DNA of 64,000 nucleotides from Actibacterium mucosum KCTC 23349 (lineage in GTDB: Bacteria; Pseudomonadota; Alphaproteobacteria; Rhodobacterales; Rhodobacteraceae), in NCBI RefSeq assembly GCF_000647975.1, contig NZ_JFKE01000001.1:496001-560000 (forward strand). Direction: 5' to 3'. The notes below the pieces were generated by a model. The model was not told the DNA's origin. It ran no database searches and saw only the letters and a program-made list of their open reading frames with translations. This document shows positions 32,334 to 41,451 of this stretch, one piece after another. Position 1 is the stretch's first letter, and each line of letters begins with the position of its first letter. Both the position numbers and the translations under genes were made by a program.

Positions 32334-33428
32334 CTAGTCTATCGCGCCGAAATACTTGCGATAAAGCCGTTCGTAAGTGCCGTTCTCACGTTGGCGCAGC
32401 AACGACTGGTTGATGCTTTCCAAAAGCGGGCTGCCTGCCGGCAGTGCAAAGCCATAGGATTCGCGCCGGAATGTTGCCCCCGCCAAGGCGGCGCCTTCGT
32501 TGCCACGTGTATTGACGTAATACGCCAGGATCGGCGCATCAAAGACAACAGCGTCCAAAGTGTCGCTTTCAAACGCTTCGATCAGCGTATCCAGCGACGG
32601 ATAGGATGCGTATTCGATATTGCGGTCATCAAGGAACCGCGCGGTGGTAGAGCTTTCGATCGTTGCGACGCGTTTGCCATGCAGGTCGTTGACCGAGTTC
32701 ACCGACCCCTGAATCGCGTCAACGGTGATAACCGCGGTGATCTTGGCCACGAACACCGACACGATGAACAGGCTGGACAATACAAGGATCACGGCAAAGA
32801 TCCGGCCGAAGAAACTGCGCGGCACGCGTTCTTCGAAGCCACCGTTCACCACCAAGTTTAACGCCCACCAGAATGACGGGAACATTGCCTCGCTTGCGCC
32901 ACGGTCGAAATAGGGCTGTTTGTTGCGTTCAAATACCCACATCAGCATCCCGCCGCCAAACAGCAGAAGGAAGGCGATGCCGATCGAAATCAGCAGGTCG
33001 CGCGACAACAGGGCCGACAGCAACAGGCCACTTGTGTCCGACAGGCTGTCTTTGGGCACCATGATCTGAAGGCCGCTTTCAAAGATTGTGTGGCTGAAAT
33101 CCAGCACCTCTTCGCGCGTCGCGGTGATCGAGATATTTGCAGCTGCCGCATCAACCTCGTTGGCTTCAACAGAACCCAACATGGACGCGAACCCGCCTTT
33201 GTTCTCGAATGTGACAGTCAGTCCGAGATCCCTCGCCACGGCTTGCCACAGCTCAATACTGAAGCCCGTGCGTTGGCCTTCCTGTTCGAAAGAAAAGGGC
33301 GGGCGGTCGACCGTTGCAACGGTCACGGATTGCGCAAGTGCTGCAATAGCGTTCGCAAACAGCACCGCAATCGCGACGGCGAAGATGCCCATCAGGCGGC
33401 GAAAAGCAGTCGTCAGTTGGTTCGTCAT
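32334..33428 (-). CDS. Ionotropic-glutamate-receptor-like ligand-gated channel (GluR0 type)
   Basis: A 364-residue protein combining a split amino-acid-binding domain with a channel core. Order: Sec signal (12-33), lobe 1 (35-130) with the carboxylate-binding arginine pattern SITATREEVLDFS (R105), and membrane helix 1 (145-165). A re-entrant pore loop (FPSFWWALNLVVNGGFEERVP, 183-203 read in parts), membrane helix 2 (207-235) and lobe 2 (245-360) with VVFDAP (D297) follow. This topology is that of prokaryotic GluR0. The filter is not the potassium-type TVGYG, so ion selectivity cannot be predicted. It lies within the Hint-protein cluster. Confidence 0.82.
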   Translation of the reverse strand: MTNQLTTAFRRLMGIFAVAIAVLFANAIAALAQSVTVATVDRPPFSFEQEGQRTGFSIELWQAVARDLGLTVTFENKGGFASMLGSVEANEVDAAAANISITATREEVLDFSHTIFESGLQIMVPKDSLSDTSGLLLSALLSRDLLISIGIAFLLLFGGGMLMWVFERNKQPYFDRGASEAMFPSFWWALNLVVNGGFEERVPRSFFGRIFAVILVLSSLFIVSVFVAKITAVITVDAIQGSVNSVNDLHGKRVATIESSTTARFLDDRNIEYASYPSLDTLIEAFESDTLDAVVFDAPILAYYVNTRGNEGAALAGATFRRESYGFALPAGSPLLESINQSLLRQRENGTYERLYRKYFGAID

Positions 33429-33437
33429 GTCCCCACC

Positions 33438-34523
33438 TTAACGGCTCAAAAGCGCTGCGCGTAGTGTAAACGCTTCGTAGTCGCGGAGGGCTCGAAAAGC
33501 GAGACGTTTGTGTTTCGGCAGAAGCGCCGCAGGTTGGTCTTCGAGGATGGTCGTGGCCAGCACATCGGGCATCGCGGCAAGGTTCCCGATGAACAGGCTT
33601 TCGACCGGCGCGCCCGCCACGTCCAGAATGTCGTGATCTTCCAGAAGGATCTGGTAATAGCGCATGGTCAGGCCGGCACGTTCCCGTTTGGCAAAGCCCG
33701 TTTGCAGCAAGGCGCGCGCTTCAACCAGGACAGATTCATCGCCGAACAGGTACTCGACCTCTGGCCCGGACACCATGACGCGCGCCTCTGGACCCACCAG
33801 GATATCGGTGATCAGACCAAAATAGGGGGTGTTCAGCCGAACCGGTTGGAATTGCCCGCCCGCCGGCGCATCGACAGAACCAATCCAGGCAATACGCTGC
33901 GTTTCGCCGGCATAGTTTGTGATTTTGTCACCTGCGCGCAGCTCCTGCACCGGGCGATAGCCACCGGGTGTCAAAACCGGCGCATTCGGCCCAAGACATG
34001 GCGCCAGACCGACGGGCTCGCGGCAATCAGACAAACTGATGGATCGGATGGCTGAACTGACGGTTACACCACCTTCGGCCCGGGAAAGCGCCCGCGCCTC
34101 GCCAGCCAGGATCGGCAGCGGCGAGGCAAATGGCTTTTGCACCATCACGCCATCGCTGATGGCTTCCATCGTCAGCAGGCCCCTGTTGGCGGGAACGTCC
34201 CAATGACAGGTGATCCGTACAGGCCCTTCGAGACCGGACGTCCCGGTTTTCATGGTCACTTGCCGATGGTCCGAGCCGATGCGGCGCGCAAATGTCAGCG
34301 CACCGTCCACGCTAAGGTGAAACGACATGTGGCTGCGCATCGGGTCGGACATCTGAAGCGTTAAAAGGGTGTGTTCCGTCGGCCGCGCGCGGCCAAAGTC
34401 GGCCTCTAACAGCAGGCTGCCAACAAGGTGCTCGGTCGCCAGCGGAATGTTGGTTCCGGCAACGGGCATTGCACTGCCCACGGGGGCGGCGCCTGTCATT
34501 GGCGTAACACTAATCCAACCCAT
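33438..34523 (-). CDS. Hint-domain protein (2)
   Basis: A 361-residue protein. Residues 1-165 form a beta-rich N-terminal domain (LLLEADFGRARPTEHTLLTLQ) of a type unlike its two neighbours. A Hint-like domain begins at C176 (APCLGPNAPVLTPGGYRPVQELRAGDKI, in parts), with a VSGPEVEYLFGDESVLVEARAL block near 250. The usual SPxHR motif is replaced by GPEARVMVSG, so catalytic activity is less sure. The start is ATG 34523 (MGWISVTPM); an upstream in-frame TTG at 34559 would overlap the preceding gene. It lies 25 bases after Hint protein 3, probably in one transcript. Confidence 0.75.
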   Translation of the reverse strand: MGWISVTPMTGAAPVGSAMPVAGTNIPLATEHLVGSLLLEADFGRARPTEHTLLTLQMSDPMRSHMSFHLSVDGALTFARRIGSDHRQVTMKTGTSGLEGPVRITCHWDVPANRGLLTMEAISDGVMVQKPFASPLPILAGEARALSRAEGGVTVSSAIRSISLSDCREPVGLAPCLGPNAPVLTPGGYRPVQELRAGDKITNYAGETQRIAWIGSVDAPAGGQFQPVRLNTPYFGLITDILVGPEARVMVSGPEVEYLFGDESVLVEARALLQTGFAKRERAGLTMRYYQILLEDHDILDVAGAPVESLFIGNLAAMPDVLATTILEDQPAALLPKHKRLAFRALRDYEAFTLRAALLSR

Positions 34524-34548
34524 ACCCGTCGATACCCGTTTGCCGCCG

Positions 34549-36120
34549 CTAGGCTGCAAACACCCCTTTGTTCAACACTTCGGCTTCGTATTTCTTCAGC
34601 GTTCTGCGCGCGGACTGCGAATAACCTTCGCCTGTCAATGGATTCAGTTCCGGGAAAATTGCACAGATTTCTTCGATGATTTCCGCCTCGAAACTGGATG
34701 ACGTCTGCGGCCCGGGCAAGAAGCTTTCGGTCGCAAGCCCCTCGGAATACACGATCTGGTGGCGGTCAAAGAGGATATGCACATACTCGACCGTTCCCCC
34801 TTCCAGCACACGCACGGATCGCCCGTTTACAAGGTCACGCGCGGCAACCAGAACCTCACGTTCGCCAAACAAAAGCTCGGTCAGGCTGTCGCGCACAAGT
34901 ATCCGGTGCAGGGGGGAAACACGCAGCGTGTCATGGCGGCCAAAGGTGTTCTCCGCGATCTCGATCGGTGCCATTTTGCCAATGGCCTGAACCTGCCGTC
35001 GGCCGACCCAGCGCACGGGCTGAAACCCGTCATCTGCGGTCATCACCATGTCCCCGGGCAGCAGCTGTTCAACGGGGATGCGCCCGCGGTCGGTTTTAAT
35101 CCCCGTACCCGCGGCAAAGCAGGGCACCTGTTCGATCGTCACGAACGCCGAGTCGCTCAGCCCGGTTCCATCCCCGATCGTGTACGAGAAATTGACCGTC
35201 TCTTCGTCTGCATCGGCAAGGATCGTGAAGGTACCATCGCCGTTGACCTGGATTTCCTGACCGGTGGACAGGATAATGGTGTCACCCGCCGAGACCTCGG
35301 CACCATTCACATGCGTGATGAACAACGTACTGCCGGTCGGGCCATTGTCATTGTCCAAAACGTTGAACGTTCTTGTGCCGTCGGGTGCGATTGTAATCGT
35401 GTCGTCTTCGGCAATCATCGCCGTCTGCGCCGAGTCGCCTGCAATCAGCAGGTTCGAGTCGTACCGGTTGTCGCCCACATCGGCGATGCCGATCTTCAGC
35501 GTGTGCACATCGCCGGGCACCACGTCCATTTTCAGCGTCAGCGTGACGGTGAACCCGTCCATCTCGGTGTTGTGCTGGTCATTGGAGTTGTCGACGAACA
35601 GGTTCTCGTTGTTCGTGGGGTTCACGTTTCCAACGTTCGTGTTGCCGGTGCCCACCGCCAGATCGACCGGTTGCCCATCCAGCCACACGCCCACAACGTC
35701 GTTGTAGATGGACCCCACAAACTCGGGGTATTCCTCGGACGAAAAGACAAATTGCAGCGACATCACATCGCCATCAGGCCGGAAATCGATTTCCAGGAAC
35801 GACGCGTCAAACGTGCTGGTCCCGGCCAGCGCATTGAAATCGGCATCATTGTTTGGCCCGCGCGATCCGGTGGTGGTCGATCCGCTTTGGTTGGTGTTTG
35901 TGGACGAGTTGTTGGTAAAGGCCGACGTGCGACCCGTTGACAAGATCACACCGGTGTCACCGGGGGTAACCGTATCCGAAATGTTGTCGCCGTCGCTGTA
36001 GATGCCCGACGACCGGTTGTCGCCGGTATAAGTTGCATCGATGACTTCGACACCTTCGCCGAAAATGGCCTCGGCCATTTCCGTTGCCGTCGCGCTATTG
36101 TCTATTGGGATTTCGGTCAT
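34549..36120 (-). CDS. Secreted choice-of-anchor L / Hint-domain protein (3)
   Basis: A 523-residue paralogue of the protein at 30131-31720 with the same order: choice-of-anchor L (about 10-235, [32 protein letters not shown]), cadherin/Ig-like (240-330), and a Hint_2 domain from C334 ([15 protein letters not shown]). SPLHRILV and an acidic [17 protein letters not shown] block follow. The C-terminal tail ([19 protein letters not shown]) matches the other copy, AGKGYGPAARRCLRRFE. The start is ATG 36120. Transcribed toward Hint protein 2 and divergent from dapE. Self-processing and cell-surface roles are inferred. Confidence 0.85.
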   Translation of the reverse strand: MTEIPIDNSATATEMAEAIFGEGVEVIDATYTGDNRSSGIYSDGDNISDTVTPGDTGVILSTGRTSAFTNNSSTNTNQSGSTTTGSRGPNNDADFNALAGTSTFDASFLEIDFRPDGDVMSLQFVFSSEEYPEFVGSIYNDVVGVWLDGQPVDLAVGTGNTNVGNVNPTNNENLFVDNSNDQHNTEMDGFTVTLTLKMDVVPGDVHTLKIGIADVGDNRYDSNLLIAGDSAQTAMIAEDDTITIAPDGTRTFNVLDNDNGPTGSTLFITHVNGAEVSAGDTIILSTGQEIQVNGDGTFTILADADEETVNFSYTIGDGTGLSDSAFVTIEQVPCFAAGTGIKTDRGRIPVEQLLPGDMVMTADDGFQPVRWVGRRQVQAIGKMAPIEIAENTFGRHDTLRVSPLHRILVRDSLTELLFGEREVLVAARDLVNGRSVRVLEGGTVEYVHILFDRHQIVYSEGLATESFLPGPQTSSSFEAEIIEEICAIFPELNPLTGEGYSQSARRTLKKYEAEVLNKGVFAA

Positions 36121-36398
36121 CCCATGCTCCTGCCTCGGGCGCGGACATGGGACAGCAGACAAGCGCGGCGGGTAACACCAGCGCGTTTTGTCGTAATCTG
36201 CTCAATCGGGCGTTTGTTTTGTTCTGCCCGAAACCCCTGCCTCGCGGGTTTATTTTGTTAAAACTTGCCATAAATTCAACAAATTGGGAACAAGAACTTA
36301 ACCAATTTCTTTTGTGGGACTGCGGAAAAGTTGTGCGCTTGCAACATTGCACGCCCTGTTTCGCCCCTGTATCGCTTGCCCAATTGCAGGAGCCCGAC
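36121..36398. promoter_or_regulatory. AT-richer divergent region before dapE
   Basis: 278 bases between Hint protein 3 and dapE. It holds two plus-strand hairpins: TCGGGC/GCCCGA (36207-36212 with 36227-36232), and AAACCC/GGGTTT (36232-36237 with 36247-36252) followed by ATTTTG. An AT-rich stretch (36250-36320) follows that probably contains the promoters. No coding sequence is supported here. Confidence 0.35.
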
Positions 36399-37538
36399 AT
36401 GACCGACCCCGTTTCGCTGAGCGCTGATTTGATCCGCTGCCCCTCTGTCACCCCCGAAGAGGGTGGCGCGCTGCAGCTGTTGGCCAGCGTTCTGGGGGGC
36501 GCAGGTTTTGAATGCCATCGTGTGGATCGCGGCGGGATTGCGAACCTCTTTGCCCGTTGGGGCGCCAAGGGGCACGCGCGCAGTTTCGGGTTCAACGGCC
36601 ATACCGACGTGGTGCCGGTGGGTGACGCCGCCACCTGGACCCGCGCGCCGTTCAGCGGCGAGATCGCCGACGGCGTCCTGTGGGGGCGCGGCGCGACGGA
36701 TATGAAAACCGGCGTGGCCGCCTTTGCCGCGGCGGCGATCAGGTTTGTCACCGAAACCCCGCCCGACGGGGCCATCATCCTGGCCATCACCGGCGACGAG
36801 GAGGGTGACGCGCTGCATGGCACCACGGCGCTTTTGGACTGGATGGCCGATCAGGGCGAGGCGATGAGCGCCTGCCTGGTGGGTGAACCCACCTGCCCGA
36901 ACGAGATGGGCGAGATGATGAAGATCGGTCGCCGAGGCTCCATGACGGCCTATTTCACCCTGCGCGGGGTGCAGGGGCATTCGGCCTATCCACATCGCGC
37001 GTTGAACCCGCTGCCAGCTATGGCGCGGTTGATGGACCGGCTGGCCAGTCACACGCTGGACGAAGGAACCGACCATTTTGATGCCTCGACCCTGGCGGTG
37101 ACCACCATCGACACGGGCAACCCGGCCAACAACGTAATCCCCGCCGAAACGCGCGCCACGGTGAACATCCGGTTCAACGACGCCCACAGCTCGACCAGCT
37201 TGACCGAATGGCTGCAAGCCCAGGCGGATCAGATCGCCCGGGAAACCGGCGTAACGGTTGACATGCGGGTCACCGTGTCGGGCGAAAGCTTTCTGACCCC
37301 GCCTGGCCCGCTGTCGGATCTGGTGGCCGACTCTGTGCAGGCGGAAACCGGCCGCCGCCCCGAATTGTCCACTTCGGGCGGTACGTCGGATGCGCGGTTC
37401 GTCAAAAATCATTGCCCGGTGGTCGAGTTCGGCCTGGTTGGCAAAACCATGCATCAGGTGGATGAACGCGTACCGGTCGAGCAGATCACGCAGCTCAAAG
37501 CGATCTATACAAGGATCCTGACGCGCTATTTCGAATGA
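36399..37538 (+). CDS. dapE: Succinyl-diaminopimelate desuccinylase
   Basis: M20-family zinc peptidase of 379 residues that releases LL-DAP in lysine and peptidoglycan synthesis. Metal ligands and catalytic residues are visible: FNGHTDVVP (H near 66), GRGATDMK (D near 99), the catalytic glutamate pair in TGDEEGDA near 134, and the late histidine in [10 protein letters not shown] near 349. The start is ATG 36399 behind GCAGGAG. The long open sequence upstream of it has no family similarity. Confidence 0.96.
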   Translation: MTDPVSLSADLIRCPSVTPEEGGALQLLASVLGGAGFECHRVDRGGIANLFARWGAKGHARSFGFNGHTDVVPVGDAATWTRAPFSGEIADGVLWGRGATDMKTGVAAFAAAAIRFVTETPPDGAIILAITGDEEGDALHGTTALLDWMADQGEAMSACLVGEPTCPNEMGEMMKIGRRGSMTAYFTLRGVQGHSAYPHRALNPLPAMARLMDRLASHTLDEGTDHFDASTLAVTTIDTGNPANNVIPAETRATVNIRFNDAHSSTSLTEWLQAQADQIARETGVTVDMRVTVSGESFLTPPGPLSDLVADSVQAETGRRPELSTSGGTSDARFVKNHCPVVEFGLVGKTMHQVDERVPVEQITQLKAIYTRILTRYFE

Positions 37539-37569
37539 CGCGCCCGCGCGGGCGTGTTACCCGAGGCGT

Positions 37570-39825
37570 ATGAGCCGTATCCCCACCAAAGCCGAAATCC
37601 TGCAATGGATCACCGATAACCCCAAGCTGACATCCAAGCGCGATATCTCCAAAGCGTTCGGGATCAAGGGCGCCGACCGGATCGAGCTGAAGCGATTGTT
37701 GAAAGAGCTTGAGGCCGAGGGGCATCTGGAAAAGCGGCGCAAAACCTATCGCGACCCCGACAAGCTGCCGCCGGTTTCGGTGTTGCAAGTGCAGGAACCC
37801 ACGCTTGATGGTGACCTGTTCGCCCGGCCGCTGGAATGGCATGGCGAAGGGGCGGAACCGGTGGTTCTGATGGTTCTGCGCAGTTCTGATCCGGCGCTGG
37901 GTGCGGGTGACCGCATCCTTGGCAAACTGACCGAGGTAAAAGATGCCTCGTACAATTACGAGGCGCGCCTGATCCGCCGCATCGGCACTAACCCGCAGCG
38001 CATTCTGGGCGTGTTCCGCAAAAGCGCCGAAGGTGGACGAATCGTGCCCATCGACAAGGGGCAAGACAAGGAGTGGCTGGTACCCGACGGGGCCACCGGC
38101 GGCGCCAAGGATGGCGAGTTGATCGAGGCCGAGCAATCCGGCCCCCGTGGCCGCATGGGCCTGCCGCGCGCGCGCATTGTCACGCGGCTGGGTGACCCCG
38201 GCGCGCCGCGTGCCGTGTCGCTGATCGCGATCCATCAGCACGGCATTCCCGACGCGTTCTCCGATGCGGTGATCGCCGAGGCGGACCGCGCCAAACCCGC
38301 CGGGCTGTCGGGCCGCGAAGACCTGCGCGAGATGCCGCTGATCACCATCGACCCGGCCGATGCGCGCGACCATGACGACGCCGTTTACGCGCATCCCGAT
38401 GACGACCCCAAGAACGACGGGGGCCACGTGGTCTGGGTCGCCATCGCCGATGTGGCCCACTACGTCACCCCTGGCTCGGCGCTGGATACCGAGGCGCGCA
38501 AGCGCGGCAATTCCACCTATTTCCCCGACCGTGTGGTGCCAATGCTGCCGGACCGTCTGTCGGGCGATCTGTGCTCACTGCACGAGGGCGTGCCGCGCCC
38601 CTGCATGGCGGTGCGCATGGTGCTGAACGCCGCCGGCGAAAAGATTAGCCACCGCTTTGTGCGGGGTCTGATGCGCTCGGCCGCGTCGCTGAATTACGAA
38701 GAGGTGCAGGCGGCCATTGATGGCCAGCCCAACGACCGCACCGAGCCCCTGTTGGCCGACGTCCTGCACCCGCTCTACGCCGCCTATGACGCCGCCAAAA
38801 AGGCACGCGCCGACCGCCAGCCACTGGATCTGGACCTGCCCGAACGGCGGATCGAGCTGACCGACGAAGGCAAGGTCGCCTCGGTCAATTTCCGCGACCG
38901 GTTCGATGCGCATAAGCTGATCGAAGAATTCATGATCCTGGCCAATGTCGCAGCGGCCGAGACATTGATTTCCAAACGCCGCCCGCTTTTGTTCCGCGTG
39001 CACGAGGAACCGGCGGCGGACAAGCTGGACGCGCTGCGCGACGTGGCACAGGCCTCGGGGTTCACGCTGGCCAAGGGGCAGGTGCTGCAAACGCAGCATC
39101 TGAACCGGTTGCTGGACGCCGCAATGGGCACCGAGTTTTCGGAACTGATCAATCTGACCACCCTGCGGTCTATGACGCAGGCCTATTACTTTCCCGAAAA
39201 TTTCGGGCATTTCGGCCTGGCCTTGCGCAGCTATGCGCATTTCACCTCGCCCATCCGCCGCTATGCCGACCTGATCGTGCACCGCGCGCTGATCTCGGCG
39301 CATGGCTGGGGCAAGGATGGCCTGTCGCCCGAGGATATCGAACAGCTTGAGGCGACGGCACAGCATATCTCGGACACCGAACGCCGCTCGATGTCGGCCG
39401 AGCGCGACACAACCGACCGCTATTTGGCCAGCTATCTGTCCGAACGGGTGGGCAACGAGTTCACCGGCCGCATCTCGGGCATTGCCCGGTTCGGGGTCTT
39501 CGTGAAACTGGATGACAGCGGGGCGGATGGGCTGGTGCCGATGCGCGAGCTGGGCAACGAGTATTTCCACCACGACCGCGAGGCGCAAACCCTGATGGGG
39601 GCCGATAGCGGGCTGGAGATTCGCATGGGCCAGCGCGCCACCGTGCGGCTGGCCGAGGCTGTGCCGGTGACCGGCGGGCTGCTGCTGGAGATGATCGAGC
39701 TTGAGGGGAAATCCCTGCCCAAAGGCACCCCGCGCGGCAGCAAACGCCCGGTCCGCCGCAAGGTTGCGCGCAGCAAAGCAAAGACTGACAAAGTGAAACG
39801 CAAGGTCACGCGCAAACGGCGTTGA
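37570..39825 (+). CDS. rnr: Ribonuclease R
   Basis: Processive 3'-5' exoribonuclease that degrades structured RNA, with roles in rRNA and tmRNA quality control. It has 751 residues. An N-terminal helix-turn-helix (TKAEILQWITDNPKLTSKRDISKAFG) precedes cold-shock domains. The RNB catalytic domain has ITIDPADARDHDDAVYA near 260. An S1 domain (GNEFTGRISGIARFGVFVKL) lies near 630. A lysine/arginine-rich tail, usual for RNase R, follows. It comes 31 bases after dapE, and co-transcription is possible. Confidence 0.96.
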   Translation: MSRIPTKAEILQWITDNPKLTSKRDISKAFGIKGADRIELKRLLKELEAEGHLEKRRKTYRDPDKLPPVSVLQVQEPTLDGDLFARPLEWHGEGAEPVVLMVLRSSDPALGAGDRILGKLTEVKDASYNYEARLIRRIGTNPQRILGVFRKSAEGGRIVPIDKGQDKEWLVPDGATGGAKDGELIEAEQSGPRGRMGLPRARIVTRLGDPGAPRAVSLIAIHQHGIPDAFSDAVIAEADRAKPAGLSGREDLREMPLITIDPADARDHDDAVYAHPDDDPKNDGGHVVWVAIADVAHYVTPGSALDTEARKRGNSTYFPDRVVPMLPDRLSGDLCSLHEGVPRPCMAVRMVLNAAGEKISHRFVRGLMRSAASLNYEEVQAAIDGQPNDRTEPLLADVLHPLYAAYDAAKKARADRQPLDLDLPERRIELTDEGKVASVNFRDRFDAHKLIEEFMILANVAAAETLISKRRPLLFRVHEEPAADKLDALRDVAQASGFTLAKGQVLQTQHLNRLLDAAMGTEFSELINLTTLRSMTQAYYFPENFGHFGLALRSYAHFTSPIRRYADLIVHRALISAHGWGKDGLSPEDIEQLEATAQHISDTERRSMSAERDTTDRYLASYLSERVGNEFTGRISGIARFGVFVKLDDSGADGLVPMRELGNEYFHHDREAQTLMGADSGLEIRMGQRATVRLAEAVPVTGGLLLEMIELEGKSLPKGTPRGSKRPVRRKVARSKAKTDKVKRKVTRKRR

Positions 39826-39911
39826 ACCGCCGAAACGCATCCGCCCGCTTTCACCAAAGCCCGATCCGGAGTAGAATTGCAAAAAACAAAAGCAGTCACA
39901 GGGCCCGTTTC

Positions 39912-41189
39912 ATGTTTCGTTTCGCAAGGCAAATGATCCTTGCCGGTATCCTCGTTCCGGTTTTCAACGCCCCGGTTTCGGCCGAGCTGCGCAGCTCGCC
40001 CATTCCACCCGAACGCCCCGACAGGCCAGGAGGGGCCGTTTTGGTACAAGTCTCGACCTCGAACCTTGCCTTTGAACGCTGGATCGAAGGGTTCCGCGAC
40101 CGCGCGCTGGCCCGCGGCATTCAGGCCAAGGTATTTGACCGCGCCTTTCGCAACGTGCGCTACAACACCGACGTGATCGCCAAGGACCGCAACCAAAGCG
40201 AATTCACCAAACAGATTTGGGACTATCTCGACAGCGCGGCCTCACCCACGCGGGTGAAAAACGGCCAGGCGGCGCTGAAGAAACACGCGCGCGTTCTGAA
40301 AGCGGTCGAGGCGAAATACGGGGTCGACCGGCATATCGTCGCCGCCATCTGGGGGCTGGAAAGCGCCTATGGCGAGTTCAAGGGCGACATCCCCACAATC
40401 GAGGCGCTGGCCACGCTGGCCTTTGACGGCCGCCGCGGCGCGTTTTTCGAGGCACAGCTGATCGACGCGCTGAAAATCCTGCAATCGGGCGACGTGACTG
40501 CGGCCAAGATGAAGGGTTCATGGGCCGGCGCCATGGGCCACACGCAGTTCATCCCGTCCAGCTATCACGCCTTCGCGGTGGATTTCACCGGCGATGGCAA
40601 GCGCGATATCTGGGGGTCGAACCCGGCCGACGCGCTGGGCTCGACCGCTGCCTACCTGGCGCGATCGGGCTGGAACAAGGGCCAGCCCTGGGGGGTTGAG
40701 GTGGTGCTGCCGCGCGGGTTCACCTTCAGCCAGGCCAACCGCAAAATCCTGAAGTCGCCAGCCGAATGGGGCGCGTTGGGGATCAAGGACATCAATGGCC
40801 GGGTTGTGCCGAATTACGGCCGTGCCTCGATCTTGCTGCCCGCCGGTGCCAACGGCGCGGCCTTCATGATCTTCGACAATTTCGCGGTGATCGAGCGTTA
40901 CAACAAGGCCGATGCCTATGTCATCGGCGTGGGCCACCTTGCCGACCGCCTGCGCGGCGGCCCCGAGATCAAGGCCACCTGGCCGCGCGGCTATAAGCCA
41001 TTGTCGTTCAAGCAGAAAAAGGAAATGCAACGCCGCCTGAAACGCGCCGGTTTCCTGGATGACAAGATCGACGGGATCATCGGCCCCAACACCATCAACG
41101 CCATCCGCGCCTATCAGCAAAGCCGCGGCGTGACGCCGGATGGCTATGCCTCGCAAGAGTTGCTGAAACTGTTGAAAACCAGATCCTGA
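39912..41189 (+). CDS. Lytic murein transglycosylase (MltB-like, SLT_2)
   Basis: Periplasmic enzyme of 425 residues that cleaves glycan strands to anhydromuropeptides. A signal peptide (1-24, PVSAEL) has no lipobox. The catalytic glutamate is E150 in WGLESAYGEFKG. Family blocks GAMGHTQFIPSSY near 202 and DFTGDGKRDIW near 221 are present. The C-terminal 60 residues are a peptidoglycan-binding domain 1 repeat (QRRLKRAGFLDDKIDGIIGPNTINAIRAYQ in parts). The start ATG 39912 fits the signal peptide. A GC hairpin follows the stop. Confidence 0.93.
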   Translation: MFRFARQMILAGILVPVFNAPVSAELRSSPIPPERPDRPGGAVLVQVSTSNLAFERWIEGFRDRALARGIQAKVFDRAFRNVRYNTDVIAKDRNQSEFTKQIWDYLDSAASPTRVKNGQAALKKHARVLKAVEAKYGVDRHIVAAIWGLESAYGEFKGDIPTIEALATLAFDGRRGAFFEAQLIDALKILQSGDVTAAKMKGSWAGAMGHTQFIPSSYHAFAVDFTGDGKRDIWGSNPADALGSTAAYLARSGWNKGQPWGVEVVLPRGFTFSQANRKILKSPAEWGALGIKDINGRVVPNYGRASILLPAGANGAAFMIFDNFAVIERYNKADAYVIGVGHLADRLRGGPEIKATWPRGYKPLSFKQKKEMQRRLKRAGFLDDKIDGIIGPNTINAIRAYQQSRGVTPDGYASQELLKLLKTRS

Positions 41190-41213
41190 ACAGAGCTGTT
41201 TGTGGGCAGACCG

Positions 41214-41244
41214 GCGCCTGGAGGGCGATGTTTCGCAGGCGCCG
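41214..41244 (+). terminator. GC hairpin after the transglycosylase gene
   Basis: GGCGCCTG (41214-41221) pairs with CAGGCGCC (41237-41244), a perfect 8-bp stem with a 15-base loop, 25 bases after the stop. No T run follows, so termination may need Rho. The base composition changes to AT-rich shortly after this hairpin, marking the start of the probably inserted segment. The rest of 41245-41451 shows no gene. Confidence 0.45.
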
Positions 41245-41313
41245 ATGCGATTTGTGGGGGGAGCTGCCGCTCAACCCGACGGTGGCAACAACCGTTTAAG
41301 CACCGACACAGAC

Positions 41314-41342
41314 TTTACATGCAACTCAGGGAAATACATAAA
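41314..41342 (+). promoter_or_regulatory. Possible promoter of the OLD nuclease gene
   Basis: TTTACA (41314-41319) and CATAAA (41337-41342) are 17 bases apart and about 110 bases upstream of the GTG start. Both hexamers are imperfect. A GGGCT-TATC-AGCCC hairpin lies just downstream, in the leader. Confidence 0.3.
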
Positions 41343-41451
41343 AGGGCTTATCAGCCCAGATTGCACGCTTGTGGATAGCGCAACTTTTACGAATGCAAGT
41401 AGGCTAACTAACTGTTAGCATGTTCAAAACACAACGGATTGAGGTGCTGAG

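Noticed and set aside
41200-41418. 72-codon ORF after the transglycosylase gene
   Set aside because: It lies over a hairpin and a composition change, has no ribosome site or family motif, and most of it would be leader DNA of the OLD gene.
41190-41451. Remnant of the missing dnaE2 3' end on the far side of the OLD segment
   Set aside because: Minus-strand frames here were read, at least through 41300, and show no OB-fold-like sequence or SRDFH-like tail.
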